DNA from: Streptomyces sp. RKND-216
GTDB taxonomy: Bacteria > Actinomycetota > Actinomycetes > Streptomycetales > Streptomycetaceae
NCBI RefSeq assembly: GCF_004795255.1
Contig: NZ_SSBQ01000002.1
Coordinates: 4,308,001 to 4,372,000 of the forward strand
Direction: 5' to 3'
DNA: 64,000 nucleotides
Positions within the stretch are counted from its first letter, which is position 1; each line of letters opens with the position of its first letter. The notes under the pieces are model-generated. The model ran no database searches, had not been told where the DNA came from, and saw only the letters and a program-made list of their open reading frames with translations. A program made the position numbers and the translations under genes. Shown here piece by piece: positions 32,401 to 41,562 of the stretch.

Positions 32401-35400
32401 CGCAACGCCGGGGTCTCCCCGGCCGACGTGGGCCTGCTGGAAGCGCACGGCACCGGGACGGTCGTCGGCGACCGGACCGAACTGACCACCCTGACCGAGG
32501 TGTTCACCGAAGCCGGTGCCGCGCCGGGCACCTGCGTCGTCGGCTCGGTGAAGTCGCAGATCGGTCACACCAAGTGCGCCGCCGGACTGGCGGGCCTGAT
32601 CAAGACCACACTGGCCCTGTACCACGGGGTCAAGCCGCCGACGCTGCACATCCGGCAGCCCAATGCGGCCTGGGAGGGGGACCGCAGCCCGTTCGTGTTC
32701 CACGACGCGGCACGCCCCTGGGCCGCCGACGCGGCCGAACGGGTCGCGGGCGTGAGTGCCTTCGGGTTCGGCGGCACCAACTTCCACGTGGTGCTGCGCG
32801 CGTACGACGACGTGCCGCCCGCGCACTCCCGCGACGAGTGGCCCGCCGAACTGTTCACCTTCCGCGGCCAGGACACGGCGGGGGCCCGGCGCGCCGCCAA
32901 GGCGCTGCTCTCCCTGACGGAGCGCGGCGGCACCTGGCGGCTGCGGGACTACGCACGCTGCGCCTCCCGGCGCAGCGACCTGGCGGCCGCTCGCGGCGAG
33001 CAGGTACGGATCGCCCTGGTCGCGAAGGACCTGGACACGCTGGCCGCGCAGCTGCGCCACGCGGCGGGCGACGGCTCCGGGACACCGCCCGAGGGCGTGT
33101 TCACCGCGGACCTCACCCCGGAGGGGGACACGACGGGCGCCGGGCCGCTCGCCTTCCTGTTCCCCGGCCAGGGCAGCCAGCGTCCCGGCATGCTCGCGGA
33201 GTTGTTCGTCTCCTTCCCCGAACTCCAGCGCTACCTCCACCTGGGTGCGCACTGGGCGGAGGCGCTCTATCCGCCGGCGGCCTTCGACGAGCGGACGCGC
33301 GCCGAGCAACTCGCCCGGATCACCGACACCGCCGTCGCCCAGCCCGCGCTCGGCATCGTCGAACTCGCCGCGGCGGAACTGCTGTCAGGCGTCGGGGTGC
33401 GTCCCGGTATGGCCGCCGGCCACAGCTACGGCGAACTGGTCGCGCTCGCCGTCTCCGGCGCGCTGTCGCCGCAGGACCTGCTGACGGCCAGCGCCCAGCG
33501 GGCGGAGGCCATCCTGGCGGAGGTCCGTGAGGGCGATCCGGGGTCGATGGCGGCCGTCACCGCCACACCGGAGCAGGTCACCGAGGTGCTGCGGCTGTCG
33601 GAGCTGGACGGGGACGTCGTCGCCGCCAACCGCAACTCCCCCCGGCAGACCGTGATCTCCGGGCCGTCGGAGCCGGTGGCCGCCGCAGTCGGCCGGCTGC
33701 GGGACGCCGGCTACTCCGTGAAACAGCTCCAGGTGGCCTGCGCCTTCCACAGCCCGCTCGTGGCCGGAGCGGGAGCCGCCTTCGCCGAGCGGCTGGACGC
33801 GCTGACGGTCCGCGCACCCGGCCTCGACGTCTTCGCCAACCGCACCGCCGAGCCCTACGCGGCCGACGCGGACGCGGTACGGGCCGGGCTCGCCGCCCAG
33901 ATCGGCGCGCCGGTGCGGTTCGCCGACCAGATCGAGGCCATGTACGCCGCCGGAGCACGGACGTTCCTCGAAGTGGGCCCCGGGCGTGTGCTCTCCCGCC
34001 TGGTCGACGACGTGCTCGGAGACCGGCCGCACCGCACTGTCCCCCTCCAGGGCTCCCCGAACTCGGGGCTGACCGACTTCCTCACCGCGCTGGCCCAGCT
34101 GGCCGTCGCCGGGACCGACGTGCGGACCGGGCGGCTGTTCCAGGGGCGCGACACCCGTGACCCCGAGACGGAGACCGCCCTTCCCCCGGCGGGCTGGACG
34201 GTCGACGGCCACCTCGTGCGCCGCGCCGACGGCACCTTCCCGCCCAACGCCCTGCAACCCGCCCGCCCCATCACGGGAGTGATCGTGTCGGAGACCCCCG
34301 CCACCACCGGCGCCCCCCAGTCCGGCCCGGACGCGCTGATCGCCGAGTTCCTGCGCACCAGCCGGGAGATGGTCAGCGCCCAGCGCGACGTCCTGCTCGG
34401 CTATCTGGGCGCTGGAGACTTCACCCCCGCCGTGCCGCAGCCCGCCGTCGCCCCGGCGGCGCTGCCTGCTGCCGCACCCGTCGCCGCTCCGGCCGCTACC
34501 GCACCGGCTGCCGTTCCTGCCGCTTCGGCGGCTTCGGCGGCTTGGGAGCCGGCGGCGGTGCTGGAGGCGGTGCTGGCTGTGGTGGGGGAGCGTACGGGCT
34601 ATCCGGTGGACATGATCGATCCTGAGCTGGATCTCGAGGCGGATCTGAGTGTGGATTCGATCAAGCGGGCGGAGATCGCGGGGGAGCTGGCGGTTCGTCT
34701 GGGGTTGCCCACGGATGCGTCGACGGATGTGGAGGAGCTGAGTACGGCGCGTACGGCGCGGGGTATCGCGGACCTGCTGCTGGATCGCCTCGGTTCCACG
34801 GCGTCCGCCACTCCGGCTCCGGTTGCTGCTTCGGCGGCTTCGGCGGCTTGGGAGCCGGCGGCGGTGCTGGAGGCGGTGCTGGCTGTGGTGGGGGAGCGTA
34901 CGGGTTATCCGGTGGACATGATCGATCCTGAGCTGGATCTCGAGGCGGATCTGAGTGTGGATTCGATCAAGCGGGCGGAGATCGCGGGGGAGCTGGCGGT
35001 TCGTCTGGGGTTGCCCACGGATGCGTCGACGGATGTGGAGGAGCTGAGTACGGCGCGTACGGCGCGGGGTATCGCGGACCTGCTGCTGGATCGCCTCGGC
35101 GCCCCCTCCGACGCCGCCTCCGCTCCGGCCGCCGAGCCGGCGTCGCCGACCCCGGCCGACAGTGTGCTGCCCCCGCAGCGCCTGGAGTTCACCGAAGTGG
35201 AACTCGCCGTGCCGCAGCCCGCGTCGCTGGACGGCGGCTCCGTCACCCTGATCGGCGGCGGAACGACGGCCGAGGCCGTCGCCGCGCGGCTGCGCGACGC
35301 CGGAGCCGACGTCACGGAGCACCCGCACGGTGCGCGGCCGGAGCAGCTCGGCGACACCGTCGTCGTCCTGCACGGCACGGACGAGGACGGCGGCCGGCTG

Positions 35401-36600
35401 CCGGAGGCGTTCGGGCTGTACCAGGCGGTGCTCGCCGCAACTCCGCGGCGACTGCTCGCGGTCGCGGGCAGGACGACCGGGCCGGTCGACGGGCTCCGGG
35501 GCTTCTTCCGCTCGGTGGCCCGGGAATACCCGGACCTCACCGCGACCCTGCTGGAGACCGGACCGGACGACGTACCCGCGGCGGTGGCAGACGCGGTGGC
35601 CGTCGAGCTGGCCGCCACCGACCGCGAGCCGGTGGTGCTCTCCCGCGCCGGAGGGCGGCACGCCCTCCAGCTGTCCCCCACAGACCTGGGCACTCTCGGC
35701 GCCACCGGCGCGGGCCCTGCGGGAGACGGCGCCGCCGAGGCAGCCGCCGCCGGGCTCGACCGCGACTCCGTCGTGCTGCTGGTCGGCGGAGCACGCGGGA
35801 TCACGGCCCGCTTCGCCCGGACGCTGGCCGCCACCGCCGGCTGCCGCATCGAGCTGATGGGCCGCACCCCCGTGCCCGTGGAGCAGGAGGAGCCCGGGAC
35901 CGCCTCGGCACCCGACCGGGACGCGCTGCGGGCCGCGTTCATCGCCTCGGGGATGACCTCGCCCGCCGAGGTGGAACGTGCCACGGGCGCCGTACTGGCG
36001 GCGCGCGAGGTCCGCGGCACCGTCGCCGACCTGCGGGCCCTCGGCAGCACCGTGCGCTACCACGCGGTGGACGTGCTGGACGAGGAGGCCGTCCGGGCCA
36101 CGGTGAAGGACGTGCACGCCGAGTACGGCCGCCTCGACTGCGTCGTCTACGCGGCCGGGGTCATCGAGGACAAGCTGATCGCGGAGAAGTCGCCCGAGTC
36201 GTTCCACCGGGTGTTCTCCACCAAGGTGGACGGCGCACGGGTCCTGCTCGACGCGGTCGGCGCGCTGCCCGGCGGCCCGCGGTACGCGGTGCTGTTCGGC
36301 TCGATCGCCGGCGCGCTGGGCAACCGTGGCCAGAGCGACTACGCGGCCGCCAACGACGCCCTGGAGGAGCTGGGACGCCGCTGGTCCACCCCGGACAGGC
36401 GGGGACTGACCGTGCACTGGGGGCCGTGGGCCGCCGCCGAGACCAACGGCGGGATGGTGACCCCGGAACTGATGCGCTCCTACGTCTCCCGCGGCATCAA
36501 GCTGATCGACCCCGAGGAAGGGCCGCTCAGCCTGCTGCGGGAACTCGCCTACGGCTCCCCTTCGGCGCACGCGGTGGTCTACACCGCGTCCGGATGGTGA
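29464..36600 (+). CDS. PUFA-synthase-like iterative PKS: NMO - NMO - KS - AT - ACP - ACP - KR
   Basis: About 2378 residues; the ATG at 29464 has GGGAG upstream. Residues 1-690 form two PfaD/nitronate-monooxygenase-like barrels: the first has GAEAGGRVG at 133-141, the second EGAECGGHVG at 438-447, where only the second keeps the catalytic-type His (H445). The ketosynthase (about 678-1110) has C860, H995 and H1035. The acyltransferase (about 1218-1520) has GHSYGE with S1321. Two ACPs follow, with serines S1732 and S1834 in LSVDSIKRAEI, the hallmark of PUFA synthases. A ketoreductase (about 2090-2370) has GGARGI and Y2293. PfaD-type domains act as the enoyl reductase of PUFA synthases, so this protein can extend, ketoreduce and enoyl-reduce; dehydration is supplied by the next protein. 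Product chain length and saturation cannot be read from sequence. Confidence 0.9.
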   Translation: MRTHESGTSVASSRASVLIAVNPVQRPSPRLTAAAARAGALGVLELPLGGADAAHEVLDLTTRWAPSPFGVRVRPGSTVTGDDLPGPAGTVLLADPERSPSEFAGRRVLVEVVDRDEARRAAAAGADGLIVRGAEAGGRVGELSTFVLLQHVLADTEPTLPVWAWGGIGPHTAAAALAGGAAGVVLDTQLALLDDAALPAEITDAVSRRDGSETTLHHGTRVLLRRGPGTPELPRDRTEFLSRVGGDDLREQFLPVGQDVFLASEFAARWSTVGEVARGMRAALTAALEDDTPAGALGTGSPGARALGTALPLAQGPMTRVSDQAEFAEAVAGQGALPFLALALSGPEQTRTLLERTRDALGDAPWGVGILGFADEEIRSAQLEIVRELRPTHAIIAGGRPAQAAALEEEGIAAFLHVPSPGLLRQFLASGARRFIFEGAECGGHVGPRNSFPLWEAQVGVLLEYLETARPDEAARLTVLFAGGVHDERSAAMVAALSAPLTRAGVACGLLMGTAYLFTEEAVAAGAIRPLFQRQILAAERTDLLETAPGHATRCAHSGFTADFAGLKEELSAGGVPDREAWEQLERFNVGRLRLASKGIERVGAELRPVDEDRQAGEGMFMAGEVCVLRSEVTTVAALHECVGDGAARWLRDRAARLREELGIAPAEDTAPEPLRIAVVGMAGMFPGAPDTAAFWANVLAGRDCVTEVPGERWDTDLYYAPDGDGEQTPSRWGGFLPEIPFDPLRFGIPPASLTSVEPVQLLALEAARRALADAGYEAPMDHARTSVVFGAEAGSDLSNASVLRTVLPSYVGTLPAELDAQLPRLTEDSFPGVLANVIAGRIANRLNLGGANYTVDAACASSLTAVDVACKELITGTSDMVLCGGADLHNGINDYLLFSSVHALSPSGRSATFDGDADGIALGEGVACVVLKRLSDAERDGDRIYAVIDGVGSASDGRALGLTAPRPEGQRAALTRAYRNAGVSPADVGLLEAHGTGTVVGDRTELTTLTEVFTEAGAAPGTCVVGSVKSQIGHTKCAAGLAGLIKTTLALYHGVKPPTLHIRQPNAAWEGDRSPFVFHDAARPWAADAAERVAGVSAFGFGGTNFHVVLRAYDDVPPAHSRDEWPAELFTFRGQDTAGARRAAKALLSLTERGGTWRLRDYARCASRRSDLAAARGEQVRIALVAKDLDTLAAQLRHAAGDGSGTPPEGVFTADLTPEGDTTGAGPLAFLFPGQGSQRPGMLAELFVSFPELQRYLHLGAHWAEALYPPAAFDERTRAEQLARITDTAVAQPALGIVELAAAELLSGVGVRPGMAAGHSYGELVALAVSGALSPQDLLTASAQRAEAILAEVREGDPGSMAAVTATPEQVTEVLRLSELDGDVVAANRNSPRQTVISGPSEPVAAAVGRLRDAGYSVKQLQVACAFHSPLVAGAGAAFAERLDALTVRAPGLDVFANRTAEPYAADADAVRAGLAAQIGAPVRFADQIEAMYAAGARTFLEVGPGRVLSRLVDDVLGDRPHRTVPLQGSPNSGLTDFLTALAQLAVAGTDVRTGRLFQGRDTRDPETETALPPAGWTVDGHLVRRADGTFPPNALQPARPITGVIVSETPATTGAPQSGPDALIAEFLRTSREMVSAQRDVLLGYLGAGDFTPAVPQPAVAPAALPAAAPVAAPAATAPAAVPAASAASAAWEPAAVLEAVLAVVGERTGYPVDMIDPELDLEADLSVDSIKRAEIAGELAVRLGLPTDASTDVEELSTARTARGIADLLLDRLGSTASATPAPVAASAASAAWEPAAVLEAVLAVVGERTGYPVDMIDPELDLEADLSVDSIKRAEIAGELAVRLGLPTDASTDVEELSTARTARGIADLLLDRLGAPSDAASAPAAEPASPTPADSVLPPQRLEFTEVELAVPQPASLDGGSVTLIGGGTTAEAVAARLRDAGADVTEHPHGARPEQLGDTVVVLHGTDEDGGRLPEAFGLYQAVLAATPRRLLAVAGRTTGPVDGLRGFFRSVAREYPDLTATLLETGPDDVPAAVADAVAVELAATDREPVVLSRAGGRHALQLSPTDLGTLGATGAGPAGDGAAEAAAAGLDRDSVVLLVGGARGITARFARTLAATAGCRIELMGRTPVPVEQEEPGTASAPDRDALRAAFIASGMTSPAEVERATGAVLAAREVRGTVADLRALGSTVRYHAVDVLDEEAVRATVKDVHAEYGRLDCVVYAAGVIEDKLIAEKSPESFHRVFSTKVDGARVLLDAVGALPGGPRYAVLFGSIAGALGNRGQSDYAAANDALEELGRRWSTPDRRGLTVHWGPWAAAETNGGMVTPELMRSYVSRGIKLIDPEEGPLSLLRELAYGSPSAHAVVYTASGW
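34522..34793 (+). repeat. First copy of 272-bp ACP-coding duplication
   Basis: Identical at 271 of 272 bases to 34828-35099 (the one difference is C/T near 34599, silent). It encodes the first ACP of the PKS. Codons such as GAT, CGT, GGT and AGT are frequent here, unlike the flanking sequence. Confidence 0.95.
34828..35099 (+). repeat. Second copy of 272-bp ACP-coding duplication
   Basis: Direct repeat of 34522-34793 with a 306-bp period, encoding the second ACP. The protein copies are identical across the carrier domain. The 34-bp spacer between the copies returns to a Pro/Ala linker. Confidence 0.95.
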
Positions 36601-39600
36601 CGCCGGTGTCCTCGCGCACCCCTGTCGCGATCGTCGGCATGTCGGCGCTCTTCCCGGGCGCCTCCGGCCTCGACGCGTACTGGCGGAACATCGTCGGCGG
36701 GGTCGACTCCGTCACCGACGTACCGGCCGCCCGCTGGGATCCGGAGTACTACGCTCCGGACGGCCCGCGCCGTGCGGACCGCGTGTACTGCCGGCGGGGC
36801 GGGTTCGTCGACCAGGACGCCGAGTTCGACGCGGTCCGCTTCGGGATCATGCCCGCGTCGGTGCCGGGCACCGAGCCGGATCAGCTGCTCGCCCTCCAGG
36901 TGGCCCACCGGTCGCTGGCGGACGCGGGGGGCGAGGCGGTGCTGCCCGCGGACCGGCAGCGGGCCGGTGTGGTGCTCGGCCGCGGCGGCTACCTGACGCC
37001 GGGCCTGGTACGGCTCGACCAGCGGGTGCGCACCGCCCATCAGGTGGCGCGCACCCTCCGCGAACTCGTGCCGGAGCTGGACGACGACCGGGTGGAGCAG
37101 GTCCGCGCCGCCTTCGCCGAGCAACTCGGCCCCGAGCAACCGGAGTCGGCCATCGGCCTGGTGCCCAACCTGGCGGCTTCCCGGATGGCCAACCGGCTGG
37201 ACCTGCGCGGCCCCGCCTACACCGTCGACGCGGCGTGCGCCTCCTCGCTGGTGGCGGTCGACCAGGCGGTGCGCGAGCTCGACGCCGGCCGGTGCGACGT
37301 GATGCTGGCCGGCGGCGTGCACCACTGCCACGACATCACGCTGTGGAGCGTGTTCAGCCAGCTGGGCGCGCTGTCGCCGAGCCAGCGCATCCGTCCGCTC
37401 CACCGCGGCGCGGACGGCGTGCTCATCGGCGAGGGCACCGGGATCGTCGTCCTCAAGCGGCTGGCCGACGCGGAGCGCGACGGCGACCGCGTGTACGCGG
37501 TGGTGTCCGGTACGGGTGTGGCGAGCGACGGCCGTTCGGCGAGCCTCCTCAACCCCGACCCCGGCGGCCAGGTACGCGCGGTGCGCCAGGCGTGGGACGC
37601 CGCGGGACTGGACCCTCGGGCGGCTGACTCCGTCGGGCTGCTGGAAGCGCACGGCACCGCCACCCCGGCGGGCGACAAGGCCGAACTGGCCACCATCGCT
37701 GAGGTGTTCGGGCCCGCCGGCGACCACGCGCCGGCCGCCATCGGCTCGGTCAAGTCGATGATCGGCCACACCATGCCGGCCGCCGGCATCGCCGGACTGA
37801 TCAAGGCGGCCCTGGCGCTGCACCACGGCGTGCTCCCGCCCACACTGCACTGCGAGGACCCCCATCCGGCACTCGCCGAGACCCGGTTCGCGCCGCTGGC
37901 GCAGGCCCGGCCGTGGGAGGCGCCGCGTTCGGGGACACCCCGCCGTGCCGGGGTGAACGCCTTCGGCTTCGGCGGCATCAACGCCCACGTGGTGCTGGAA
38001 CAGCCCGCCGGTGCTCCCGCCGCATCCGCGCCCACGGCGACCGTCGCGGCCCCGGGCGCGTCTGCCGCGCAGGCCGGCACCGTGCCCGGCGGGGACGCGC
38101 CCCGCGTCGAGGTGAGCGAACCGGAGCGGGTGCTTCGGCTCGCCGCGCCGGACCCGGCGTCGCTCGCGGCGCTGCTCGACGCCGACGACTCCGCCGTCCT
38201 CGCGGCCTCGCTGGACGAACGCCACCCTGTGGCCGAGCCGGTCCGGCTGGGCATCGTCGACCCCACCACGCGGCGGCTCGCGCTGGCCCGCAAGGCCGTG
38301 GCCAAGGGCCGGGCGTGGCGCGGGCGCAGCGACGTCTGGTTCAGCCCGCAGCCGCTGCTGGGCCCGGCGGGCGGACGTACCGCGTTCGTCTTCCCCGGCC
38401 TGGAGGCCGAGTTCACCCCCCGGGTCGCCGAACTGGCCCAGTGGTTCGCCCTGCCCTGGTCGCCGGGCGAGGACGCCCGCGTCGGCGACGTGGGCCGCCA
38501 CGGCACGGCGGTGTTCCAGCTCGGCCGGATGCTGGACACGGCGCTGCGCCGGCTGGACGTCGTGCCGGACGCGGTCGCCGGGCACAGCGTCGGCGAGTGG
38601 ACGGCCATGGCGTGCGGCGGTATCCACGCCGCCGACGAGGTCGACCGTTTCCTCGCGGGCTTCGACCCGGACGCCCTCCAGGTGCCGGGCGCGGTCTTCG
38701 CCGTGCTGGGGCTGCCCGCGCAGCGGGTGCTGGAGGAGTTGGGTGACCGCACCGACGTGGTGCTGTCGCACGACAACACTCCGAACCAGTCGATGGTCTG
38801 CGGCCCCGAGGAAGAGGTCGAGGCCCTGGTGCTGCGGTTGCGGGCGGAAGGGGTCATCGGGCAGGTGCTGCCCTTCCGGTCGGGTTTCCACACCCCGATG
38901 CTGGAGCCGTACCTGGAGCCGATCCGGCGCGCCGCGGAGACCTACACCCTGCACCCGCAGACCACCGAGGTCTGGTCGGCGACGACCGCCGCGCCCTTCC
39001 CCACCGAGCCCGACGCGGTGCGCGCGCTGTTCGTCCGCCACCTGCTGGAGCCGGTGCGCTTCCGGCTGATGGTGCTGGCTCTGCACGATGCGGGGTTCCG
39101 GGCCTTCGTGCAGCTGGGCGCCGGGCAACTCGGCTCCCTGATCGACGACATCCTGGCCGGACGCGACCACCTCACGGTCTCGGCCCACGCCGGATCGCGG
39201 GACAGTCTGGCGCAGCTGCGCCGCGTCGTCACCGCGCTCTGGGTGGACGGCGGAACCCCGGACGCCGTGCCGCTGCTCGACGGGGCGGCGGCCTCCGGCG
39301 CCGGAGCGGCTGCCACGCCCACCCGGAGCACGGCGTCCGCACCTGCCGGCGCACCGCCGGAGCGGCCCGGAGTCCGGCTGGACCTCGGCGGCGCGCTGAT
39401 CTCCCTGCCGCCTCAGGTGCGCCGGGCGCTGCGCCCCGCGGCGTCGGCCGGCCCGGCGGAGCGCAACGGCGCGCTGGCGCGGCTGGAGCAGGCGAGCGAC
39501 CGGTTCCCGGCGGCCTCCGAACTGGCCGCGCTGCTGCACGACACGGCGGCGGCCGCGACGGAGCTGATCGGCGCCGAGGGGGCGCGGCGCGGTCCGTCCG

Positions 39601-41222
39601 CCGCCCGGCCCGCGGTGCCACGGGCTGCCGCGCCCCGGCCTCGGCCGACGGCGCCGACGGCCCCCGCCCCCGCGCAGACGGCGCCGGTGCCCGAGGTGCT
39701 GCGCATCGACGTACGGACCATGCCGTACCTGCTGGACCACTGCTTCTTCCGGCAGCGGCCCGGCTGGCCGGACGACGTGGACCGCTGGCCCATCGTCCCC
39801 GCGACCACGGTGATCACCCACATGATGGAGATCGCCGAGCGTGCGGTGCCGGGGATGCGCGCGGTCGCGGTGCACGACGTGCGGCTGATGAAGTGGATCG
39901 AGGCCCTCCCCGCCGTCGACGTGCCGGTGACGGTGCGCCGACCCGCGCCGGACCGGGTGGAGGTCTCCCTGGACGGCTCGGCCAGGGCCGAGGTCGAACT
40001 CGCGCCCGTCTACCCGCAGCCGCCCCGGCCGTGGCCGGTCGACGCGGCGGCGGAGCGGAAACCGGAGATGGAGGCCGAACAGCTCTACAGCGAACGCTGG
40101 ATGTTCCACGGCCCCCGGTTCCAGGGTGTGAGCGAGCTGACCGCCATCGGGGAGCGGCACGTGCGCGGCGTCCTCACCGCCCCCGCGGCCCCGGGCGCGC
40201 TGATGGACAACATCGGCCAGCTGCTGGGCTACTGGATCATGGCCTCCCTCCCCGAGCGCACCACCGTGTTCCCGGTGCGGATGGAGCACATCCGCTTCCA
40301 CGGCCCGGAGCCGCGCGGGGGCGAACGGCTGACCTGCCACGTGCGGATCACCGAACTCACCGAGCGGGCGTTGGTGGCGGACATGCAGCTCGCCCGGGAC
40401 GGCCGGGTCTGGGCCGAGTTCACCGGCTGGGCCGACCGCCGGTTCGACACCGACCCCGGCATCCGTGCGGTGGACCGGTTCCCCGGCGAGAACACGCTCT
40501 CCACGCTGGAGCCGGACGGCCCGGCGGTGGTGCACGAGCGCTGGCCGGACCTGGCGACCCGGGAACTGATCATGCACAACATGCTGGGCAGCGCCGAGCG
40601 CGCCCGCTACGAGGATCTGCCACCGATCCGCCGGCGCCAGTGGTTGCTCGGCCGGATCGCGGCCAAGGACGCCGTACGCGGACTGCTGTGGCGGGAGGGC
40701 GAGGGCGAGGTCTATCCCGCCGAGATCGCCCTGCACAACGACGCCTCGGGACGGCCGCTGGCCACCGGAGTCCACGGCCGCACGCTGGGCGAGCTGACCG
40801 TGTCGCTGGCCCACCGTGCGGAGGTGGGGGTCGCCCTCGCCCGGCGCGGGCCCTGCGGTGTGGACGTGGAGGAGATCACCGAACGGCCCCGCGCCACTGT
40901 CGAGGCCGCCTGCGGCCCCGAGGAGCGGGAGCTGCTCGACACGCTCGTGTCGTCGGGGGACGACGACGAGCCCGTCTGGTTCACCCGGTTCTGGGCGGCC
41001 AAGGAGGCCGTCGCGAAGGCACGCGGCACGGGCCTGGCGGGCCGGCCCGCCGCCTTCCGGGTGGTCGCCGCGGACCCCGACCAGGTCCGCGTGGCGGTCG
41101 ACGGCACGACGTACGACGTGTCCGTCCGGCTGACCGCCAACCCGTCCACGCTGCCCGAGCGCAGATACGTGCTCGCGTGGACGACCAGTGACGAGAGGAC
41201 AGGAGAGCACGTTGACCACTGA
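36594..41222 (+). CDS. PUFA-synthase-like PKS: KS - AT - DH - phosphopantetheinyl transferase
   Basis: About 1542 residues; the start ATG lies in ATGGTGA, overlapping the previous stop. The ketosynthase (about 8-430) has C215 in DAACASS, with EAHGTAT and the SMIGHTMPAAG histidine, so it is not a chain-length factor. The acyltransferase (about 590-850) has GHSVGE with S665. The dehydratase region (about 1035-1300) is hot-dog like, with H1049 in DHCFF, the MFHGPRFQG block and the LMDNIGQLLGYW Asp segment. The C-terminus (about 1340-1542) is an Sfp-type PPTase with GVDVEEI (Mg-binding acids) and WAAKEAVAKA. The built-in PPTase probably primes the tandem ACPs of the upstream protein and the free ACP downstream. 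Partnership with the 29464 protein is strongly supported by overlap and by complementary domains (KR and ER there, DH here). Confidence 0.9.
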   Translation: MVTPVSSRTPVAIVGMSALFPGASGLDAYWRNIVGGVDSVTDVPAARWDPEYYAPDGPRRADRVYCRRGGFVDQDAEFDAVRFGIMPASVPGTEPDQLLALQVAHRSLADAGGEAVLPADRQRAGVVLGRGGYLTPGLVRLDQRVRTAHQVARTLRELVPELDDDRVEQVRAAFAEQLGPEQPESAIGLVPNLAASRMANRLDLRGPAYTVDAACASSLVAVDQAVRELDAGRCDVMLAGGVHHCHDITLWSVFSQLGALSPSQRIRPLHRGADGVLIGEGTGIVVLKRLADAERDGDRVYAVVSGTGVASDGRSASLLNPDPGGQVRAVRQAWDAAGLDPRAADSVGLLEAHGTATPAGDKAELATIAEVFGPAGDHAPAAIGSVKSMIGHTMPAAGIAGLIKAALALHHGVLPPTLHCEDPHPALAETRFAPLAQARPWEAPRSGTPRRAGVNAFGFGGINAHVVLEQPAGAPAASAPTATVAAPGASAAQAGTVPGGDAPRVEVSEPERVLRLAAPDPASLAALLDADDSAVLAASLDERHPVAEPVRLGIVDPTTRRLALARKAVAKGRAWRGRSDVWFSPQPLLGPAGGRTAFVFPGLEAEFTPRVAELAQWFALPWSPGEDARVGDVGRHGTAVFQLGRMLDTALRRLDVVPDAVAGHSVGEWTAMACGGIHAADEVDRFLAGFDPDALQVPGAVFAVLGLPAQRVLEELGDRTDVVLSHDNTPNQSMVCGPEEEVEALVLRLRAEGVIGQVLPFRSGFHTPMLEPYLEPIRRAAETYTLHPQTTEVWSATTAAPFPTEPDAVRALFVRHLLEPVRFRLMVLALHDAGFRAFVQLGAGQLGSLIDDILAGRDHLTVSAHAGSRDSLAQLRRVVTALWVDGGTPDAVPLLDGAAASGAGAAATPTRSTASAPAGAPPERPGVRLDLGGALISLPPQVRRALRPAASAGPAERNGALARLEQASDRFPAASELAALLHDTAAAATELIGAEGARRGPSAARPAVPRAAAPRPRPTAPTAPAPAQTAPVPEVLRIDVRTMPYLLDHCFFRQRPGWPDDVDRWPIVPATTVITHMMEIAERAVPGMRAVAVHDVRLMKWIEALPAVDVPVTVRRPAPDRVEVSLDGSARAEVELAPVYPQPPRPWPVDAAAERKPEMEAEQLYSERWMFHGPRFQGVSELTAIGERHVRGVLTAPAAPGALMDNIGQLLGYWIMASLPERTTVFPVRMEHIRFHGPEPRGGERLTCHVRITELTERALVADMQLARDGRVWAEFTGWADRRFDTDPGIRAVDRFPGENTLSTLEPDGPAVVHERWPDLATRELIMHNMLGSAERARYEDLPPIRRRQWLLGRIAAKDAVRGLLWREGEGEVYPAEIALHNDASGRPLATGVHGRTLGELTVSLAHRAEVGVALARRGPCGVDVEEITERPRATVEAACGPEERELLDTLVSSGDDDEPVWFTRFWAAKEAVAKARGTGLAGRPAAFRVVAADPDQVRVAVDGTTYDVSVRLTANPSTLPERRYVLAWTTSDERTGEHVDH

Positions 41223-41559
41223 GACCAGCGGGGCCACCACCACTCAGGAGCGGGGGAGGGCCGCCCTGGCGGCCGACTCCGACGCGGTGCTGGCTGACCT
41301 CACCGGAATGCTGCGCGTCATGCTCGAGGAGTACGGCCTGGAGGACGCCGAGATCGCCCGGGACACCACGTTCCACGACGATCTCGAGATGGAGAGCATC
41401 GACCTGGTGTCCCTGTCCGGCTCGCTGCGCGAGCACTACGGGGACCGGGTCAACTTCGCCGAGTTCATCGCCGACCTCGAGCTGGACGAGATCATCGCCC
41501 TCAGGGTGGGCCAGCTCGTCGACTACATCGTCAGCTCGCTCCGGGCGACGGAGAGCTGA
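41212..41559 (+). CDS. Free-standing acyl carrier protein
   Basis: A 115-residue protein. I assign a TTG start at 41212, preceded by AGGAGAG (41201-41207) and overlapping the PKS stop by 11 bp; no ATG or GTG lies at a suitable distance, and an upstream in-frame ATG at 41188 has no ribosome site. After a disordered N-terminus of about 22 residues there is one carrier fold with DLEMESIDLVSL, where S62 carries phosphopantetheine. It differs clearly from the DSIKR-type ACPs inside the PKS, so it may load a starter or a finished chain, or serve the downstream hydrolase. Confidence 0.88.
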   Translation: MTTETSGATTTQERGRAALAADSDAVLADLTGMLRVMLEEYGLEDAEIARDTTFHDDLEMESIDLVSLSGSLREHYGDRVNFAEFIADLELDEIIALRVGQLVDYIVSSLRATES

Positions 41560-41562
41560 GAC

